Shown here: in pieces, positions 1-11,813 of the stretch
Layout: each line of letters begins with the position of its first letter
Position numbering within the stretch: the stretch's first letter is position 1
Source of the DNA: Bacillota bacterium
GTDB taxonomy: Bacteria; Bacillota; Bacilli; Lactobacillales; Enterococcaceae
Direction of reading: 5' to 3'
NCBI GenBank assembly: GCA_023389005.1
Contig: JAEWFE010000029.1
Coordinates: forward strand, 1 to 64,000
Length of the DNA stretch: 64,000 bases
The notes under the pieces: generated by a model
The model's input: only the letters and a program-made list of their open reading frames with translations
What the model was told of the DNA's origin: nothing
Database searches by the model: none
Position numbers and translations under genes: made by a program

Positions 1-284
1 TGTATGATTTGATGAGTGATACGGATGGTTTAAATCAGTTAATTACGCCATCTGATCAATCCATTCAAATTAGGATTGGTTCAGAAATAGGTCATGATTT
101 ATTTCAAAATATGAGTTTAATTCAAGCAACTTATCAAATTGACGGTCATGGGCAAGGTACCATTGCTTTACTAGGACCAAGCAGTATGCAGTATTCTAAA
201 ATGTTTGGCTTACTGGATGCTTTCCGTCAAGAGTTAAGCGAAAAATTAGGTGAGTATTATCGGTCATTGGATCAATACCGATAG
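1..284 (+). CDS. hrcA: Heat-inducible transcription repressor HrcA, 3' end only
   Basis: The window opens inside this gene; the open frame runs from the first bases to a TAG at 284 and gives about 94 C-terminal residues. The stretch [20 protein letters not shown] followed by DAFRQEL matches the conserved end of HrcA, the repressor that binds CIRCE operators and controls the class I heat-shock genes. It sits immediately before grpE, dnaK and dnaJ, the usual Firmicutes order hrcA-grpE-dnaK-dnaJ. The start codon and any CIRCE element lie upstream of the window, so regulation cannot be seen. Identity is supported by both sequence and gene order. Confidence 0.93.
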   Translation, partial: YDLMSDTDGLNQLITPSDQSIQIRIGSEIGHDLFQNMSLIQATYQIDGHGQGTIALLGPSSMQYSKMFGLLDAFRQELSEKLGEYYRSLDQYR

Positions 285-313
285 TAAATATACACAGAAA
301 GGACGAATGGCAA

Positions 314-874
314 TTGTCTGAAAAGGAGAAAAAGACGGAAGAACTTGAACAAGAAACGGTTGAAGTGGAAGAAACATTAGAAACACCAACGCAGACAGAT
401 GATGAAGTTCAAGAAGAAGTCAAAAGTGATGTAGAAGTCCTCCAAGAAAAATTAGAGGAAATGGAAGACAAATTTTTACGTGCTTCAGCGGAAATTGCAA
501 ATATCACGAACCGCAATCGTAATGAACGAGAGCAATTACAGAAATATCGTTCACAAGATTTAGGTAAAAAATTATTAACTTCACTTGATAATTTAGAGCG
601 TGCGATGGCAATTGAAGTAAGCGATGAGCAAGGAGCTAGCTTGAAAAAAGGAATTGAGATGGTGCTTGAAAGTATGCGCCATGCCTTTAAAGAAGAAGGT
701 ATTGAAGAGATACCAGCAGAAGGGGTTACTTTTGATCCAACCTTGCATCAAGCAGTACAAACCATTCCCGCGAGTGATGAGTTTCCGGCTGATTCAATTG
801 TACAAGTCCTACAAAAAGGCTATAAATTGCATGATCGCGTGTTACGACCAAGTATGGTTGTTGTCGCTCAATAA
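314..874 (+). CDS. grpE: Nucleotide exchange factor GrpE
   Basis: A 186-residue protein of normal GrpE length. The first ~60 residues are very acidic, then comes the long coiled coil (about 60-130) and the C-terminal beta domain ending [13 protein letters not shown], a family hallmark. GrpE releases ADP from DnaK in the cytoplasm. The start is a TTG (TTG TCT GAA AAG), preceded by AGAAAGGACG at a normal distance; no ATG fits better. It lies 29 bp after hrcA and 27 bp before dnaK in one transcription unit. Confidence 0.96.
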   Translation: MSEKEKKTEELEQETVEVEETLETPTQTDDEVQEEVKSDVEVLQEKLEEMEDKFLRASAEIANITNRNRNEREQLQKYRSQDLGKKLLTSLDNLERAMAIEVSDEQGASLKKGIEMVLESMRHAFKEEGIEEIPAEGVTFDPTLHQAVQTIPASDEFPADSIVQVLQKGYKLHDRVLRPSMVVVAQ

Positions 875-883
875 ATAGATTAG

Positions 884-2737
<1,854 letters not shown>

Positions 2738-2740
2738 TCG

Positions 2741-2782
2741 TAAACAAAAAGAGTGTGGCAGCATTGTCACACTCTTTGTTTA
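2741..2782 (+). terminator. Intergenic hairpin between dnaK and dnaJ
   Basis: An inverted repeat with arms 2741-2757 (ending AAAGAGTGTG) and 2768-2782 (starting CACACTCTTT), a 10-nt loop, and TTTGTTTA at the 3' arm. It should make part of the transcription stop after dnaK, or stabilise the grpE-dnaK message; dnaJ then has its own promoter just downstream. Confidence 0.7.
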
Positions 2783-2803
2783 CTGATAGCAACTAGTTAT
2801 GAT
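2776..2803 (+). promoter_or_regulatory. Candidate sigma-A promoter for dnaJ
   Basis: TTGTTT at 2776-2781 and TATGAT at 2798-2803 are 16 bp apart and lie 37 bp before the dnaJ start. The -35 box overlaps the 3' arm of the preceding hairpin. No CIRCE-like repeat is visible here. Confidence 0.5.
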
Positions 2804-2839
2804 AAAATACTAGGGAAATTGATTTTTGGAGGTAAGCTA

Positions 2840-3991
2840 ATGGCTGATAAAAGAGATTATTATGAAGTGCTTGGCGTTTCTAAAAGTGCTTCTGATGATG
2901 AGATAAAAAAGGCTTATCGTAAGCTATCAAAGAAGTATCACCCTGATATTAATAAAGCGCCTGATGCTGAAGAAAAGTTTAAAGAAATTTCCGAAGCATA
3001 TGAAGTGTTAAGCGATAGTCAAAAACGTGCTGCCTATGATCAATATGGTCATGCTGCCAATGATCCTAATTTTGGAGCTGGTGGCTTTGGCGGAGGTTTT
3101 GGTGGCTTCGGTGGCGGTGCTGGTTTCGGAGGGTTTGAAGATATTTTTGAATCCTTCTTTAGCGGCGGTGCATCACGTAGTAACCCAAATGCACCTAGAC
3201 AAGGTTCAGATTTACAATATGTCATCAATCTAGGTTTTGAAGAAGCAATTTTTGGTGTAGAAAAGAGTATTAAATATAATCGTGATGAATTATGTCATAC
3301 ATGTGGGGGTAGTGGAGCAAAACCAGGTACACATCCACAAACATGTAGTAAGTGTCATGGTTCTGGTGTCATCAATGTTGAACGTCAAACCCCACTTGGT
3401 CGTGTAATGACGCGAAGTGCTTGTGATCAATGTAATGGTACAGGTAAGACCATTAGTGATCCATGTGCAACTTGTCACGGCACAGGACGCGAAAAACATA
3501 GTCATACTGTGAAAGTAAATGTGCCTGCAGGTGTGGAAGATGGACAACAAATGCGCTTAGCTAATCAAGGGGAAGCTGGCTATAACGGTGGTCCTTATGG
3601 TGATTTGTACGTTGTCTTTAGAGTTGAACAAAGTGATATCTTTGATCGAGATGGCGCGGAAATTTACTACGAATTACCACTTAACTTTGTGCAAGCGGCT
3701 TTAGGTGATGAAATTAATGTACCAACTGTTCATGGTGAAGTGAAATTAAAGGTGCCAGCTGGAACACAAACTGGTACAAACTTCAGACTTCGTGGTAAAG
3801 GTGCACCAAGATTGCGTGGCGGCGGCAATGGTGACCAACACGTCAAAGTGAAAATTATTACACCGAAAAACCTAAATGAAGAACAAAAAGCTGCTTTACG
3901 TCAATTCGCTCAAGCAAGTGGTCATAAAGTAACTGAACAACAAGGGGAAGGTTTCTTTGATAAAATGAAGGATGCCTTTAAGAAAAAATAA
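2840..3991 (+). CDS. dnaJ: Chaperone DnaJ (Hsp40)
   Basis: A 383-residue type I J-protein. [19 protein letters not shown] opens the J domain, whose HPD motif is in [13 protein letters not shown] Gly/Phe-rich linker follows, then the zinc domain with four CxxCxGxG-type repeats ([32 protein letters not shown]) and the C-terminal substrate-binding domains. It delivers clients to DnaK and stimulates its ATPase. The start at 2840 is chosen because TTTGGAGG precedes it and the J domain begins there; the frame is open 87 bp further upstream through the promoter. Confidence 0.97.
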   Translation: MADKRDYYEVLGVSKSASDDEIKKAYRKLSKKYHPDINKAPDAEEKFKEISEAYEVLSDSQKRAAYDQYGHAANDPNFGAGGFGGGFGGFGGGAGFGGFEDIFESFFSGGASRSNPNAPRQGSDLQYVINLGFEEAIFGVEKSIKYNRDELCHTCGGSGAKPGTHPQTCSKCHGSGVINVERQTPLGRVMTRSACDQCNGTGKTISDPCATCHGTGREKHSHTVKVNVPAGVEDGQQMRLANQGEAGYNGGPYGDLYVVFRVEQSDIFDRDGAEIYYELPLNFVQAALGDEINVPTVHGEVKLKVPAGTQTGTNFRLRGKGAPRLRGGGNGDQHVKVKIITPKNLNEEQKAALRQFAQASGHKVTEQQGEGFFDKMKDAFKKK

Positions 3992-4008
3992 ATGAATAGC
4001 ATGGAAAA

Positions 4009-4051
4009 ACGGTTTACCTAACCAAAATTGATTAGGTAAACCGTCTTTTTT
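4009..4051 (+). terminator. Rho-independent terminator after dnaJ
   Basis: A perfect 13-bp stem, 4009-4021 (ACGGTTTACCTAA) with 4032-4044, then CTTTTTT. It overlaps the stop of the convergent regulator gene and could serve both strands. Confidence 0.9.
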
Positions 4052-5564
4052 AATTTAATAGTGCTAGAAATGAGCGATTGTTGAATTGTTTGAAAAGTTG
4101 AAGCAGTTGTTCTTGGTAGGTGGGCAAATAATCGATAGCAAGTTTTATGATATGTGAGCTAGCAGGTAGTTTTGCTTCATCAATAAAAGATGCAAACTTT
4201 GGATGGATTAACACAATCGTATTTTTAGTTTGATATAATTGTTCAATGTTTTCGGCATTAATCATAAATACTTTAGGATTTAATTTATAGTGATTAAAAG
4301 TAGTGGTTAATTTAAGGGCGATACTTTCATATTCACTAATGGTATTTGTCACAATCATAATATCAATTTCAGGAATAAATAATTGATAGGTCACTTCGAT
4401 TTGATTGGTTAAAAAATAGATTTGCTCTTTAGTAAAGAAGTGAGGAATATTATTTGCTGCTCGCCAATTATCGATAATTCGCTGTACTTGGTTAAAGAGC
4501 ACTTTTTGATTTGCGTTTAATGTATTAAAAAGAAATGGATTACTTTCAGGAAGTAATGGGTGCAAGTTTAGAACACATTTTTTATAAAAGTAAACAATTG
4601 CCACCCGGAAGTTCCGAGTAAAGATCACTTCTTTACCTAAACGTAACTTTTGTGCAAGATGTTGCAAAAGGCTTTTGATTTGTTTATTTGTAAAAACGAT
4701 TTGATGTAAAGCTTTAATATCTTCGTTTTGCCACTGGTCAGAAAAGAGAAAATTGTTAGTTGTGCAGTAACATAAAAAGATATAGTCAAGTTCTGTTTGA
4801 TTGAAGAACGTATTGAGAGATTGCTCTAAATTTAAATGGACATAATCAACTAATTGCTGATAAATGAATAATTGTTTTAGCGCAGCGAGATCTTCCCAAT
4901 CTTGCAGTTCAACATTATTTTCTCGTCGCACCCAAGTTAACATCAGTAAGACTTCGAAAAACAAAAAATCATCTGTTGTCGTTTCCAATAGTTTTGGTTG
5001 AATAGCATGATTAGAAGCTAAAATAAATTCATGTGCGACTCGTATATCGTTCTCTGTTAGTGGATAATATTTTACCCCATATTGCGAATAAAGCATTGCG
5101 ATAAAAAATCGAATTCTATATTCTGGACCAGCAATCTGGTGTTTATACGTTTTTAATCCAATCTGTTTTAAATACTTATCAGCTTTATTCCTGATACGAT
5201 AAGCGTTTGCAATAGAATGGTAATTTTTTTCGATGAAGGCACTAAAAGGTAATTCTTCATGATTATTAATTAAAAATTCAAAATATTTTAAAATAATCGA
5301 TTCACCATATATTTGATGTAATATTTCAAGATAATTAACATTTTTGGCCATGATAAGCTTCAAATGTTTATCTTTTTGAAATTGAATCCGTGCCTTTCCC
5401 TGGAGTAATTGATTCAATTCGGTAACTAAGTCCTTGAGATAAACATCGCTGATATTTAAATAAGTCGACATTTTATCTAAATGAAGGACATTATTGTTGA
5501 ACAAAATCATAAAAATCAAGACTTTGTTCCTGACTTTGCTTTCTAATAAATTGTCAAGCATCAT
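4050..5564 (-). CDS. Mga-family helix-turn-helix transcriptional regulator
   Basis: About 504 residues, convergent with dnaJ. The N-terminal ~70 residues hold an HTH (MSTYLNISDVYLKDLVTELN), followed by a second Mga-type helical region (about 80-170) and a long helical central domain resembling the PRD-like regions of Mga/AtxA regulators. The C-terminus (IMIVTNTISEYESIALKL) resembles an EIIB-like fold. Members of this family control surface or sugar-related genes in streptococci and enterococci; the target here is unknown. The start at 5564 (ATG ATG CTT GAC) follows AAAGGGGAAAG at a good distance; an in-frame ATG lies 21 bp upstream. Family assignment is likely, function inferred only. Confidence 0.75.
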   Translation of the reverse strand: MMLDNLLESKVRNKVLIFMILFNNNVLHLDKMSTYLNISDVYLKDLVTELNQLLQGKARIQFQKDKHLKLIMAKNVNYLEILHQIYGESIILKYFEFLINNHEELPFSAFIEKNYHSIANAYRIRNKADKYLKQIGLKTYKHQIAGPEYRIRFFIAMLYSQYGVKYYPLTENDIRVAHEFILASNHAIQPKLLETTTDDFLFFEVLLMLTWVRRENNVELQDWEDLAALKQLFIYQQLVDYVHLNLEQSLNTFFNQTELDYIFLCYCTTNNFLFSDQWQNEDIKALHQIVFTNKQIKSLLQHLAQKLRLGKEVIFTRNFRVAIVYFYKKCVLNLHPLLPESNPFLFNTLNANQKVLFNQVQRIIDNWRAANNIPHFFTKEQIYFLTNQIEVTYQLFIPEIDIMIVTNTISEYESIALKLTTTFNHYKLNPKVFMINAENIEQLYQTKNTIVLIHPKFASFIDEAKLPASSHIIKLAIDYLPTYQEQLLQLFKQFNNRSFLALLN

Positions 5565-5589
5565 TCTTTCCCCTTTCAAATTCATATAA

Positions 5590-6077
5590 ACTATCCATTT
5601 TTCCCATAAATTATCACGGGTACTTCTAATTTTAGCAGAAATAATGAAAAAATCACTAATAAATTTTTATCAAAAAGCCGATTGTATTTTAAAAATATTT
5701 GAGAATTTATATTAATACCAAGTAGCTCATGGGTTTCAACTATTTTGATGAAAGTTACTGAATAGCAACTTATTTTAATTTTAATAATATTTTTTGCGCG
5801 TGTAATGATAAAATCAGTAAATGTATATTTAAATCATGATTTGTGAAGTATTCGTTGAAAGCAATACGGGTCTTATGAAAGATTGTGCGTTGCTTCTTTA
5901 AGTTTGTCATTTGCTGAAAATAGATTGTCTATTGTATATGATGGAGAAATGAATGATAGACAAACAGAAAAGGGGATTCCTAACGTAAAATCGAATATTT
6001 TTTTGAATGAGTAAACTGAAAACTAGGGAAAACACGAAAATTTTTCAAGAAAATTGCAAAATTAGAAGATTCTCATA
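5590..6077. other. Intergenic region upstream of ppc and of the Mga-like gene
   Basis: About 560 bp without a convincing gene lies between the divergent regulator and ppc. It is very AT-rich with several A/T runs. No open frame with a ribosome binding site was found. It must hold the regulator promoter (minus strand) and the ppc promoter near its right end. No clear operator repeats were seen. Confidence 0.6.
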
Positions 6078-6105
6078 TTTACATTTTCTGAAAATAAGGT
6101 ATGAT
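6078..6105 (+). promoter_or_regulatory. Candidate sigma-A promoter of ppc
   Basis: TTTACA at 6078-6083 and TATGAT at 6100-6105, spacing 16 bp, about 37 bp before the ppc start. Confidence 0.6.
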
Positions 6106-6142
6106 ATATTTGTAACAAAGAAAGCTTATTAGGGGGTATAAT

Positions 6143-8836
6143 GTGCGAGTGAAATTAGAAAATAGTAATAATAAAGATGTCATTCAAGAAGAAGTAGCCA
6201 TATTGACGACTTTATTAGCTGAGACAACGAAAAAGATGATTGGAGAAGAAGAGTTTACTTTGATTGAAGACTTAACCAATTTATCAGTTCAAAAAGATTA
6301 TCGTCAATTGGAAGAAAAAATTGCTGGTATCTCGAATGAAAAGATGGAAGTTATTTCTCGCTATTTCTCTGTCTTACCATTGCTTATCAATATTTCTGAA
6401 GATGTTGATTTGGCATATCAAGTAAACTATTTAAATAATACCAATCAAGATTATGTGGGTAAATTATCAGATACGATTGAACAAGTTGCAGCGTCATCTC
6501 AAGCACGTGAAATCTTGCAAAATCTAAATGTTGTACCAGTATTAACAGCACACCCAACACAAGTTCAGCGTAAGACTATGCTTGGTTTAACCCAACAAAT
6601 CCATGTATTACTAAGAAAGCACCGTGACGTGAAATTAGGCTTAATCAACAAGGAAAAATGGTATGATGATTTAAGACGTCATATTGAATTGATTATGCAA
6701 ACGGATATGATTCGCGAAAAAAAATTAAAAGTTAGAAATGAAATTACCAATGTCACTGAGTATTATGATCGTTCATTGATTACGGCGATTAGTAATTTGG
6801 TGAGTGAGTATAAGACATTAGCTGCTAAAAAAGGAATCCAGTTGAACCAGCCTACGCCGATTACGATGGGGATGTGGATTGGTGGCGACCGTGATGGCAA
6901 TCCTTATGTGACTGCAGATACGTTACAGATTTCCGCAACTACCCAAGGCGAGGTTATTTTTAATTATTATATTAAAAAAATACAAGAACTTTACTTTGCA
7001 TTTTCTATTTCTACTGCTCAAGCGCAAGTCAGTGAAGAAGTTGTAGCAATGGCTGAAGCGTCAAAGGATCAGTCTGTATTCCGTGAAAAAGAATTGTACC
7101 GCAAAGCATTTAGTTATATTGAAGAACGTTTGAGAAATACCTTGGCTTATGTGGTAGAAGATCAAGATTTGCAACCTAGATATAACCGAGTAAGTGAATT
7201 CCAAAACGATTTACAAAAAATCCAAAATTCATTATTGCAAAATCATGGTGAAGCACTTTTAAAAGGTGATTTTAATGAATTGGTTCAAGCTACTGAAATT
7301 TTTGGATTCTATTTAGCGAGTATTGATATGCGTCAAGATTCTAGTGTCTTAGAAGCTTGTGTGGCTGAATTGCTCAAAAGTGCCAACATTGAAGAAGACT
7401 ATTCCGCATTAGATGAAGAAGCTAAAATCGCTGTACTCTTGAAGGAATTAGAAGAAGACCCACGAATTTTATCAGCTACAAATGTTGAGAAATCAGAGAC
7501 CTTAACAAAAGAATTAGCAATCTTTAAAATGGCTTGTAAATTAAAAGATAAAATGGGCGAAGAAATCATTAAGCAACATATTATTTCTCATTCTGAAAGT
7601 GTTTCAGACTTATTAGAATTAGCAATCATGTTAAAAGAAGTGGGGTTGATTGATCGTCACTCTGCTCGTGTACAAATCGTGCCATTATTTGAAACAATTG
7701 AAGACTTAGATAAATCTGAACCAATTATGCGCCAATATTTAACTATGCCAATTGTAAAACGTTGGTTAGCCTCTAAGAATAATTATCAAGAAATCATGCT
7801 TGGCTATTCAGATAGTAATAAAGATGGCGGCTACCTTGCATCAGGTTGGACATTATATAAAGCGCAAAATGAATTAAAAGATTTAGGCGAAGAGCTAGGT
7901 GTCAAGATTACTTTCTTCCATGGACGTGGTGGAACAGTTGGTCGTGGAGGTGGTTCAAGCTATGATGCGATTACTTCTCAACCTTTTGATTCAATTAAAG
8001 ATAGAATTCGTGTAACTGAACAAGGCGAAGTGATTGGGAATAAGTATGGGAATAAAGATGCCGCTTACTATAATCTAGAAATGCTGATTTCATCTACTTT
8101 AGGACGTATGGTCACTCAACGCGTCACTGATACAAATCTTCTAGCTGAGTTTAGGCAATTGATGGATGGCATTGCGGAAAAGAGTTATCATTTCTATCGC
8201 CAATTAGTTTTTGATCATCCGGGATTTTATGACTATTTCTTTGCGGCTAGTCCGATTAAAGAAGTTTCAAGTTTAAATATTGGGTCTCGTCCAGCCGCAC
8301 GTAAAACCATTACTGAAATTGGTGGGCTACGGGCTATCCCATGGGTCTTCTCATGGTCACAAAACCGTGTAATGTTGCCAGGGTGGTATGGTGTAGGTTC
8401 AAGTTTTAAAGATTTTATTGATCAAGCACCAGGTAATTTGAAGGTTTTACAACAAATGTATCAAACCTGGCCATTCTTCCATTCCTTACTTTCAAATGTC
8501 GATATGGTATTATCAAAATCAAATATGTATATTGCTCATCAATATGCGCAATTATGCGAAACGGCAGAATCAAAAGAAGTTTATGATTTACTCCTAAAAG
8601 AATGGAAATTAACCAAAGAAGTGATTTTAGCTATTGAAGAACAAGAAGACCTATTAGCAGATAATCCATATTTACGTTCTAGCTTAGACTATCGATTACC
8701 TTATTTCAATGTATTAAATTATGTTCAAATCGAATTAATTAAACGTCTGCGTAGTGGCAAACATAGTGAAAATACCGAAAAATTAATTCATATTACGATT
8801 AATGGTATTGCAACGGGCTTACGAAACTCTGGTTGA
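6143..8836 (+). CDS. ppc: Phosphoenolpyruvate carboxylase
   Basis: An 897-residue protein, normal for bacterial PEPC, which converts phosphoenolpyruvate and bicarbonate to oxaloacetate in the cytoplasm. Diagnostic motifs are [13 protein letters not shown] (catalytic His), [25 protein letters not shown], and the Gly-rich loop [15 protein letters not shown]; the protein ends GLRNSG as family members do. The start is a GTG at 6143 after AGGGGG; the ATG two bases upstream is in another frame and hits a stop. A second in-frame GTG at 6149 is possible. It appears monocistronic with its own promoter and a strong terminator. Confidence 0.97.
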   Translation: MRVKLENSNNKDVIQEEVAILTTLLAETTKKMIGEEEFTLIEDLTNLSVQKDYRQLEEKIAGISNEKMEVISRYFSVLPLLINISEDVDLAYQVNYLNNTNQDYVGKLSDTIEQVAASSQAREILQNLNVVPVLTAHPTQVQRKTMLGLTQQIHVLLRKHRDVKLGLINKEKWYDDLRRHIELIMQTDMIREKKLKVRNEITNVTEYYDRSLITAISNLVSEYKTLAAKKGIQLNQPTPITMGMWIGGDRDGNPYVTADTLQISATTQGEVIFNYYIKKIQELYFAFSISTAQAQVSEEVVAMAEASKDQSVFREKELYRKAFSYIEERLRNTLAYVVEDQDLQPRYNRVSEFQNDLQKIQNSLLQNHGEALLKGDFNELVQATEIFGFYLASIDMRQDSSVLEACVAELLKSANIEEDYSALDEEAKIAVLLKELEEDPRILSATNVEKSETLTKELAIFKMACKLKDKMGEEIIKQHIISHSESVSDLLELAIMLKEVGLIDRHSARVQIVPLFETIEDLDKSEPIMRQYLTMPIVKRWLASKNNYQEIMLGYSDSNKDGGYLASGWTLYKAQNELKDLGEELGVKITFFHGRGGTVGRGGGSSYDAITSQPFDSIKDRIRVTEQGEVIGNKYGNKDAAYYNLEMLISSTLGRMVTQRVTDTNLLAEFRQLMDGIAEKSYHFYRQLVFDHPGFYDYFFAASPIKEVSSLNIGSRPAARKTITEIGGLRAIPWVFSWSQNRVMLPGWYGVGSSFKDFIDQAPGNLKVLQQMYQTWPFFHSLLSNVDMVLSKSNMYIAHQYAQLCETAESKEVYDLLLKEWKLTKEVILAIEEQEDLLADNPYLRSSLDYRLPYFNVLNYVQIELIKRLRSGKHSENTEKLIHITINGIATGLRNSG

Positions 8837-8842
8837 TGATAA

Positions 8843-8881
8843 AAAAGAAGTTGCTAACATTCCTGCTAGCAACTTCTTTTT
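8843..8881 (+). terminator. Rho-independent terminator after ppc
   Basis: A 14-bp stem, 8843-8856 with 8867-8880 (TAGCAACTTCTTTT), flanked by A and T runs, so it can end both ppc and the convergent ydcF remnant. Confidence 0.9.
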
Positions 8882-9674
8882 ATTGATGGAAATGAATGTA
8901 TAAATCCACAAGCCAAGTGAGTAGATAGAATACACTAATAATGCCACAAATGATCATATGGCGTCGTTTGTTCATCATGACAATGGCAGCAAATTCTCTC
9001 AGCAAGGCATTGGGCAGGAAGTAGCGTGCAGTATGAGCACCTAAGCCTTGTGCGGTTAGTCCTACTTGCTCGGCGAAAATTCCTGCCCGAAAAATATGAT
9101 AATTATTAGAAAAGAAAACGACATGATAAGGTTTAATAAGACGGTTATCCATTAATTGTTTACTGAACCGCATATTTTCTAAAGTGGTGGTTGATTGATC
9201 TTCAAGTAAAATATCTTCTTCATTTATTCCTTGTTCTAAAGCATAATTTTTCATTGCTTGTGCTTCTGAAATCTTTTCATCCGGCCCTTGACCACCAGAC
9301 ATGATAAATTTTGCTGGATGATTGGTCTTAGTTTTTTGTAAATGGAAAAATTCGATTGCTCGATTAATACGTTGAGCAAGTAATGGGGTCACTCGTTCAC
9401 CATTAATCAAACCTGCACCAAGCACAATAAGATAATCTTGGTTAAGTTTTGGACGTAAAAATTGGTAAATCCAAACACAGATTAAAAAATTGAATAAAAC
9501 AAACATGAAGTATCCGGTTATCACGGTAGGTAAGGCTAAGAAACTTAATAGCCAATGTGGTAGATGGTCTCTAAAAATTTGTAAGAATAAGTATAAAATT
9601 AGACCGATTGCACAGATAAAGGTAAGCATATTGGCTAAACTGCGCGATTCTTTTTTAAAGACAACATAACTATT
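8880..9674 (-). pseudogene. YdcF (DUF218) family membrane gene, 5'-truncated by the prophage
   Basis: The frame encodes a DUF218 domain: IVLGAGLINGERVTPLLAQR, SGGQGPDEKISEAQAM, and EDQSTTTLENMRFSK, with membrane segments before and after. From an internal ATG (9629) it gives 249 residues, but that ATG has no ribosome binding site. The frame stays open upstream to a stop at 9675-9677, reading VVFKKESRSLANMLTFICAI. I recognise that stretch as the middle of longer YdcF proteins of lactic acid bacteria (roughly 340 residues, with further N-terminal membrane helices). The 5' part is therefore missing, and the prophage begins just there. The remaining fragment probably is not well translated. Family members act at the cell envelope, function poorly defined. 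Confidence 0.7.
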
Positions 9675-9760
9675 CTACAGTAGAAAAATGAAACGTTGAT
9701 TTCAGAATACAAAAGTTAATATATCAAGGTTTTTGGAAGTTGTGCATAGTAGAAAAGTGT
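9655..9760. other. Left prophage-chromosome junction (attL zone)
   Basis: The ydcF frame loses coherence at 9655-9677 and the integrase gene ends at 9817, so the left attachment site lies between. The core cannot be defined because attR is outside the window. The zone contains a pair of direct repeats AGTAGAAAA (about 9680 and 9749), possibly integrase arm sites, and a 21-bp sequence at 9715-9735 that recurs at 34304-34324 with one mismatch. Confidence 0.55.
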
Positions 9761-9786
9761 AGGTAAATTTGGTTTATTCCTACATT
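9756..9786 (-). terminator. Possible terminator of the integrase gene
   Basis: The arms GTGTAGG (9757-9763) and CCTACAT (9779-9785) can pair over 7 bp with a 15-nt loop; on the minus strand the stem is followed by ACTTTTCT. A similar GTGTAGGA...TCCTATAT pair lies at 11093-11118 on the other side of the integrase gene, so both could instead be protein-binding sites. Confidence 0.35.
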
Positions 9787-9816
9787 ATTTCTACCATGTT
9801 CTATATTATGACGTAT

Positions 9817-11043
9817 CTATTTAATTGTTTCCATCTCGTCCCTCATCCATTCAATATCTCTATCCGTATATGTTTTTTCTGTGATATCGTCAATCGCATG
9901 ACCGACGATGTATTTAATAGCATATTCGTCCATTTTATATCTCTTGGCCATTGTCACGAATTGCACCCGAGGGTCATGGGGATTATGTTCGTCTTCAAAA
10001 CTATTCGTTAGAGATTTTAGTTTATTCAAGTAATTACAATATTTAAGTGGTATTCGTTTCTTGGTTCTTCCGCTGATTATCGTAATGAGTGTATTCGATT
10101 GATTTTCACAAGCTATCTCATAGAATCGTTTGACATATTTTTGAATTTTCGAATGTATTGGAACGACTCTATCCATTCCATTCTTTGTTTTACTGCCTCC
10201 TTTAAAAGTCCAATTTTCTAAGTCTACATCTTCTAATTTTATATTGCATAATTCATCTGGGCGCCATCCAGAATAACATTGAACAAGTATAGCTGCTTCT
10301 ACATCTAAATCTTCGACTTTACTCCATAAATACGTCATCTCTTTATCATTAAATGACTTATGGATAGGTTGTTTCTTGTCGCCGTTGTTTGATTTCATCA
10401 GTTTGATATTTTGAGCCACATTTTTATCAACAAACTCGTATTCGATTGCTAAATCTAATATTTGTTCAATTGTTTCTTTTATCTTGTTTTGTACAATATC
10501 AGAGGCAATATGAGTTTTTCCATGTTTATCGACATAGGTGGCATTTTGTATACATAATTTCACATCTTTACTTTTTAGTTCAGAAACAAGAAATTTGTGA
10601 AGAGGATGTAAATATTTCCAATGTGTTCGTATCGCGTATTGTCTACTCTTTGATAATTCATCACGTTTTCTTTCTTTCCACCAACGTTCATACAATTCCT
10701 CTAAAGTGATATCCTCTTTTAATTCGTATGGATGACGATTATATTCTACTAAAGCAGCATACGCATCATTATACGTTTCGAAATACGCTTGTGGTTTCAG
10801 TAATTTAGATATCACACGTCCTTCGGGAGTTTTACCAACAGGGATCATAGCTCTAAATGGTTTGCGTAGATTTCGTCCTTTTATTTCGCTAATCTGTCCA
10901 AACCCATTCGGTAATCTTCTTCTACGATTCGATTTTCTCCTTCTTGGTTCTCTAGCTTTTTCATTGATAGGATAGCCACAGTGCGGACAAGCATAGGCTT
11001 TATCACTAACTTGTAAACTACATTCGGGGCATTTCATCAACAT
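9817..11043 (-). CDS. int: Tyrosine-type site-specific integrase with N-terminal zinc ribbon
   Basis: 408 residues. The first ~30 residues form a zinc ribbon (MKCPECSLQVSDKAYACPHCGYPI), then a basic Arg-rich stretch, an AP2-like arm-binding part, a core-binding domain (about 110-210) and the catalytic domain. The catalytic residues are visible as Arg in SGWRPDELCN, HDPR in NPHDPRVQFVTMAK, GH in IVGHAIDD, and Tyr in TEKTYTDRD. It would catalyse integration and, with an excisionase, excision at att sites. It lies at the left end pointing toward the chromosome, as expected for an integrase next to attL. The second His of the usual HxxRH motif is replaced. The start may be either of two nearby Met codons. 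Confidence 0.93.
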   Translation of the reverse strand: MLMKCPECSLQVSDKAYACPHCGYPINEKAREPRRRKSNRRRRLPNGFGQISEIKGRNLRKPFRAMIPVGKTPEGRVISKLLKPQAYFETYNDAYAALVEYNRHPYELKEDITLEELYERWWKERKRDELSKSRQYAIRTHWKYLHPLHKFLVSELKSKDVKLCIQNATYVDKHGKTHIASDIVQNKIKETIEQILDLAIEYEFVDKNVAQNIKLMKSNNGDKKQPIHKSFNDKEMTYLWSKVEDLDVEAAILVQCYSGWRPDELCNIKLEDVDLENWTFKGGSKTKNGMDRVVPIHSKIQKYVKRFYEIACENQSNTLITIISGRTKKRIPLKYCNYLNKLKSLTNSFEDEHNPHDPRVQFVTMAKRYKMDEYAIKYIVGHAIDDITEKTYTDRDIEWMRDEMETIK

Positions 11044-11137
11044 AGTTCTTTCACCTCATTGTAAGTATTTTTCAATTATCATATTATTAGAAGTGTAGGA
11101 GTGTGTCAATTCCTATATTTTTGTTATGGAGGAAGTT

Positions 11138-11476
11138 ATGATAAAAGAAAATGAAATGAATTGTCCGAATTGTGGAAAAAATTTGAAAAGACATGATTGC
11201 GTAAAAAGACATTATCGTACGAAGGGTGGGGTGCAGAAATATATTCTTGTTGAGCGAATGAAATGTATCGACTGTGGGAAAATTCATCGAGTCATCCCTG
11301 ATTTTTTATGTGCGTATAAACATTATGAAAAAGAAATCATTTCTGGTGTACTTGAAGGATTAATTACAAGCGACACTATTGGATACGAAGATTTTCCATG
11401 CGAAATGACAATGACGAGATGGCTGAATGATACTTTCCACCTTTGTTGTTTTAACAAAACGCAACAGTTATCCTAG
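11138..11476 (+). CDS. Zinc-ribbon protein of the DUF6431 type
   Basis: 112 residues, divergent from int. The N-terminal half has paired CxxC motifs (CPNCGKNL and CIDCGKIH) and the segment RVIPDFLCAYKHYEKEIISG, which I associate with DUF6431 proteins. Such proteins have a zinc ribbon and a helical tail like the front part of some transposase-type DNA-binding proteins. A DNA-binding role near the integration module is likely but not shown. The start at 11138 is preceded by GGAGG 5 nt upstream. The first gene of the rightward region; the 94-bp gap to int must contain both promoters. Confidence 0.65.
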   Translation: MIKENEMNCPNCGKNLKRHDCVKRHYRTKGGVQKYILVERMKCIDCGKIHRVIPDFLCAYKHYEKEIISGVLEGLITSDTIGYEDFPCEMTMTRWLNDTFHLCCFNKTQQLS

Positions 11477-11504
11477 AATAGCAGTTGAAAGGAGGTAATA
11501 GCAG

Positions 11505-11813
11505 TTGGAAGAAGAATTATTTGCAACTGGGTCCGTACCTGTTTCTGTAGCTGCTAAAATTTACGGTAAAGACGCTACATGGGTGAGAGCAGGAATTATC
11601 TGTGGATGGTTACCTATCGGAACCGCTACAAGAAGAGGTGTCCAAATAACCTCGATGGATGAAGTTAATTCGAAGTACGGACGGATCAATTTTTATATTT
11701 CACCCAAACGTCTATACGAAGACACAGGATATATTTGGAGAGGAGAGAGATGTTTTAATGGCGACAACTATAAGACCAGAATTATCGAAGAAGAATGCAT
11801 ATTGGATGGATAA
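11505..11813 (+). CDS. Excisionase-like / MerR-type DNA-binding protein
   Basis: 102 residues starting at a TTG 7 nt after AAAGGAGGTAA. The segment VPVSVAAKIYGKDATWVRAG followed by IICGWLPIG has the layout of the winged-helix of phage excisionases and short HTH proteins, and NFYISPKRLYEDTGY resembles the common 'YYVSPKR..E.tG' ending of these proteins. It probably assists excision or acts as a regulator, consistent with its place after the integrase cluster. The 3' end overlaps the next gene by 56 bp. DNA binding is likely, excisionase function is an inference. Confidence 0.6.
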   Translation: MEEELFATGSVPVSVAAKIYGKDATWVRAGIICGWLPIGTATRRGVQITSMDEVNSKYGRINFYISPKRLYEDTGYIWRGERCFNGDNYKTRIIEEECILDG

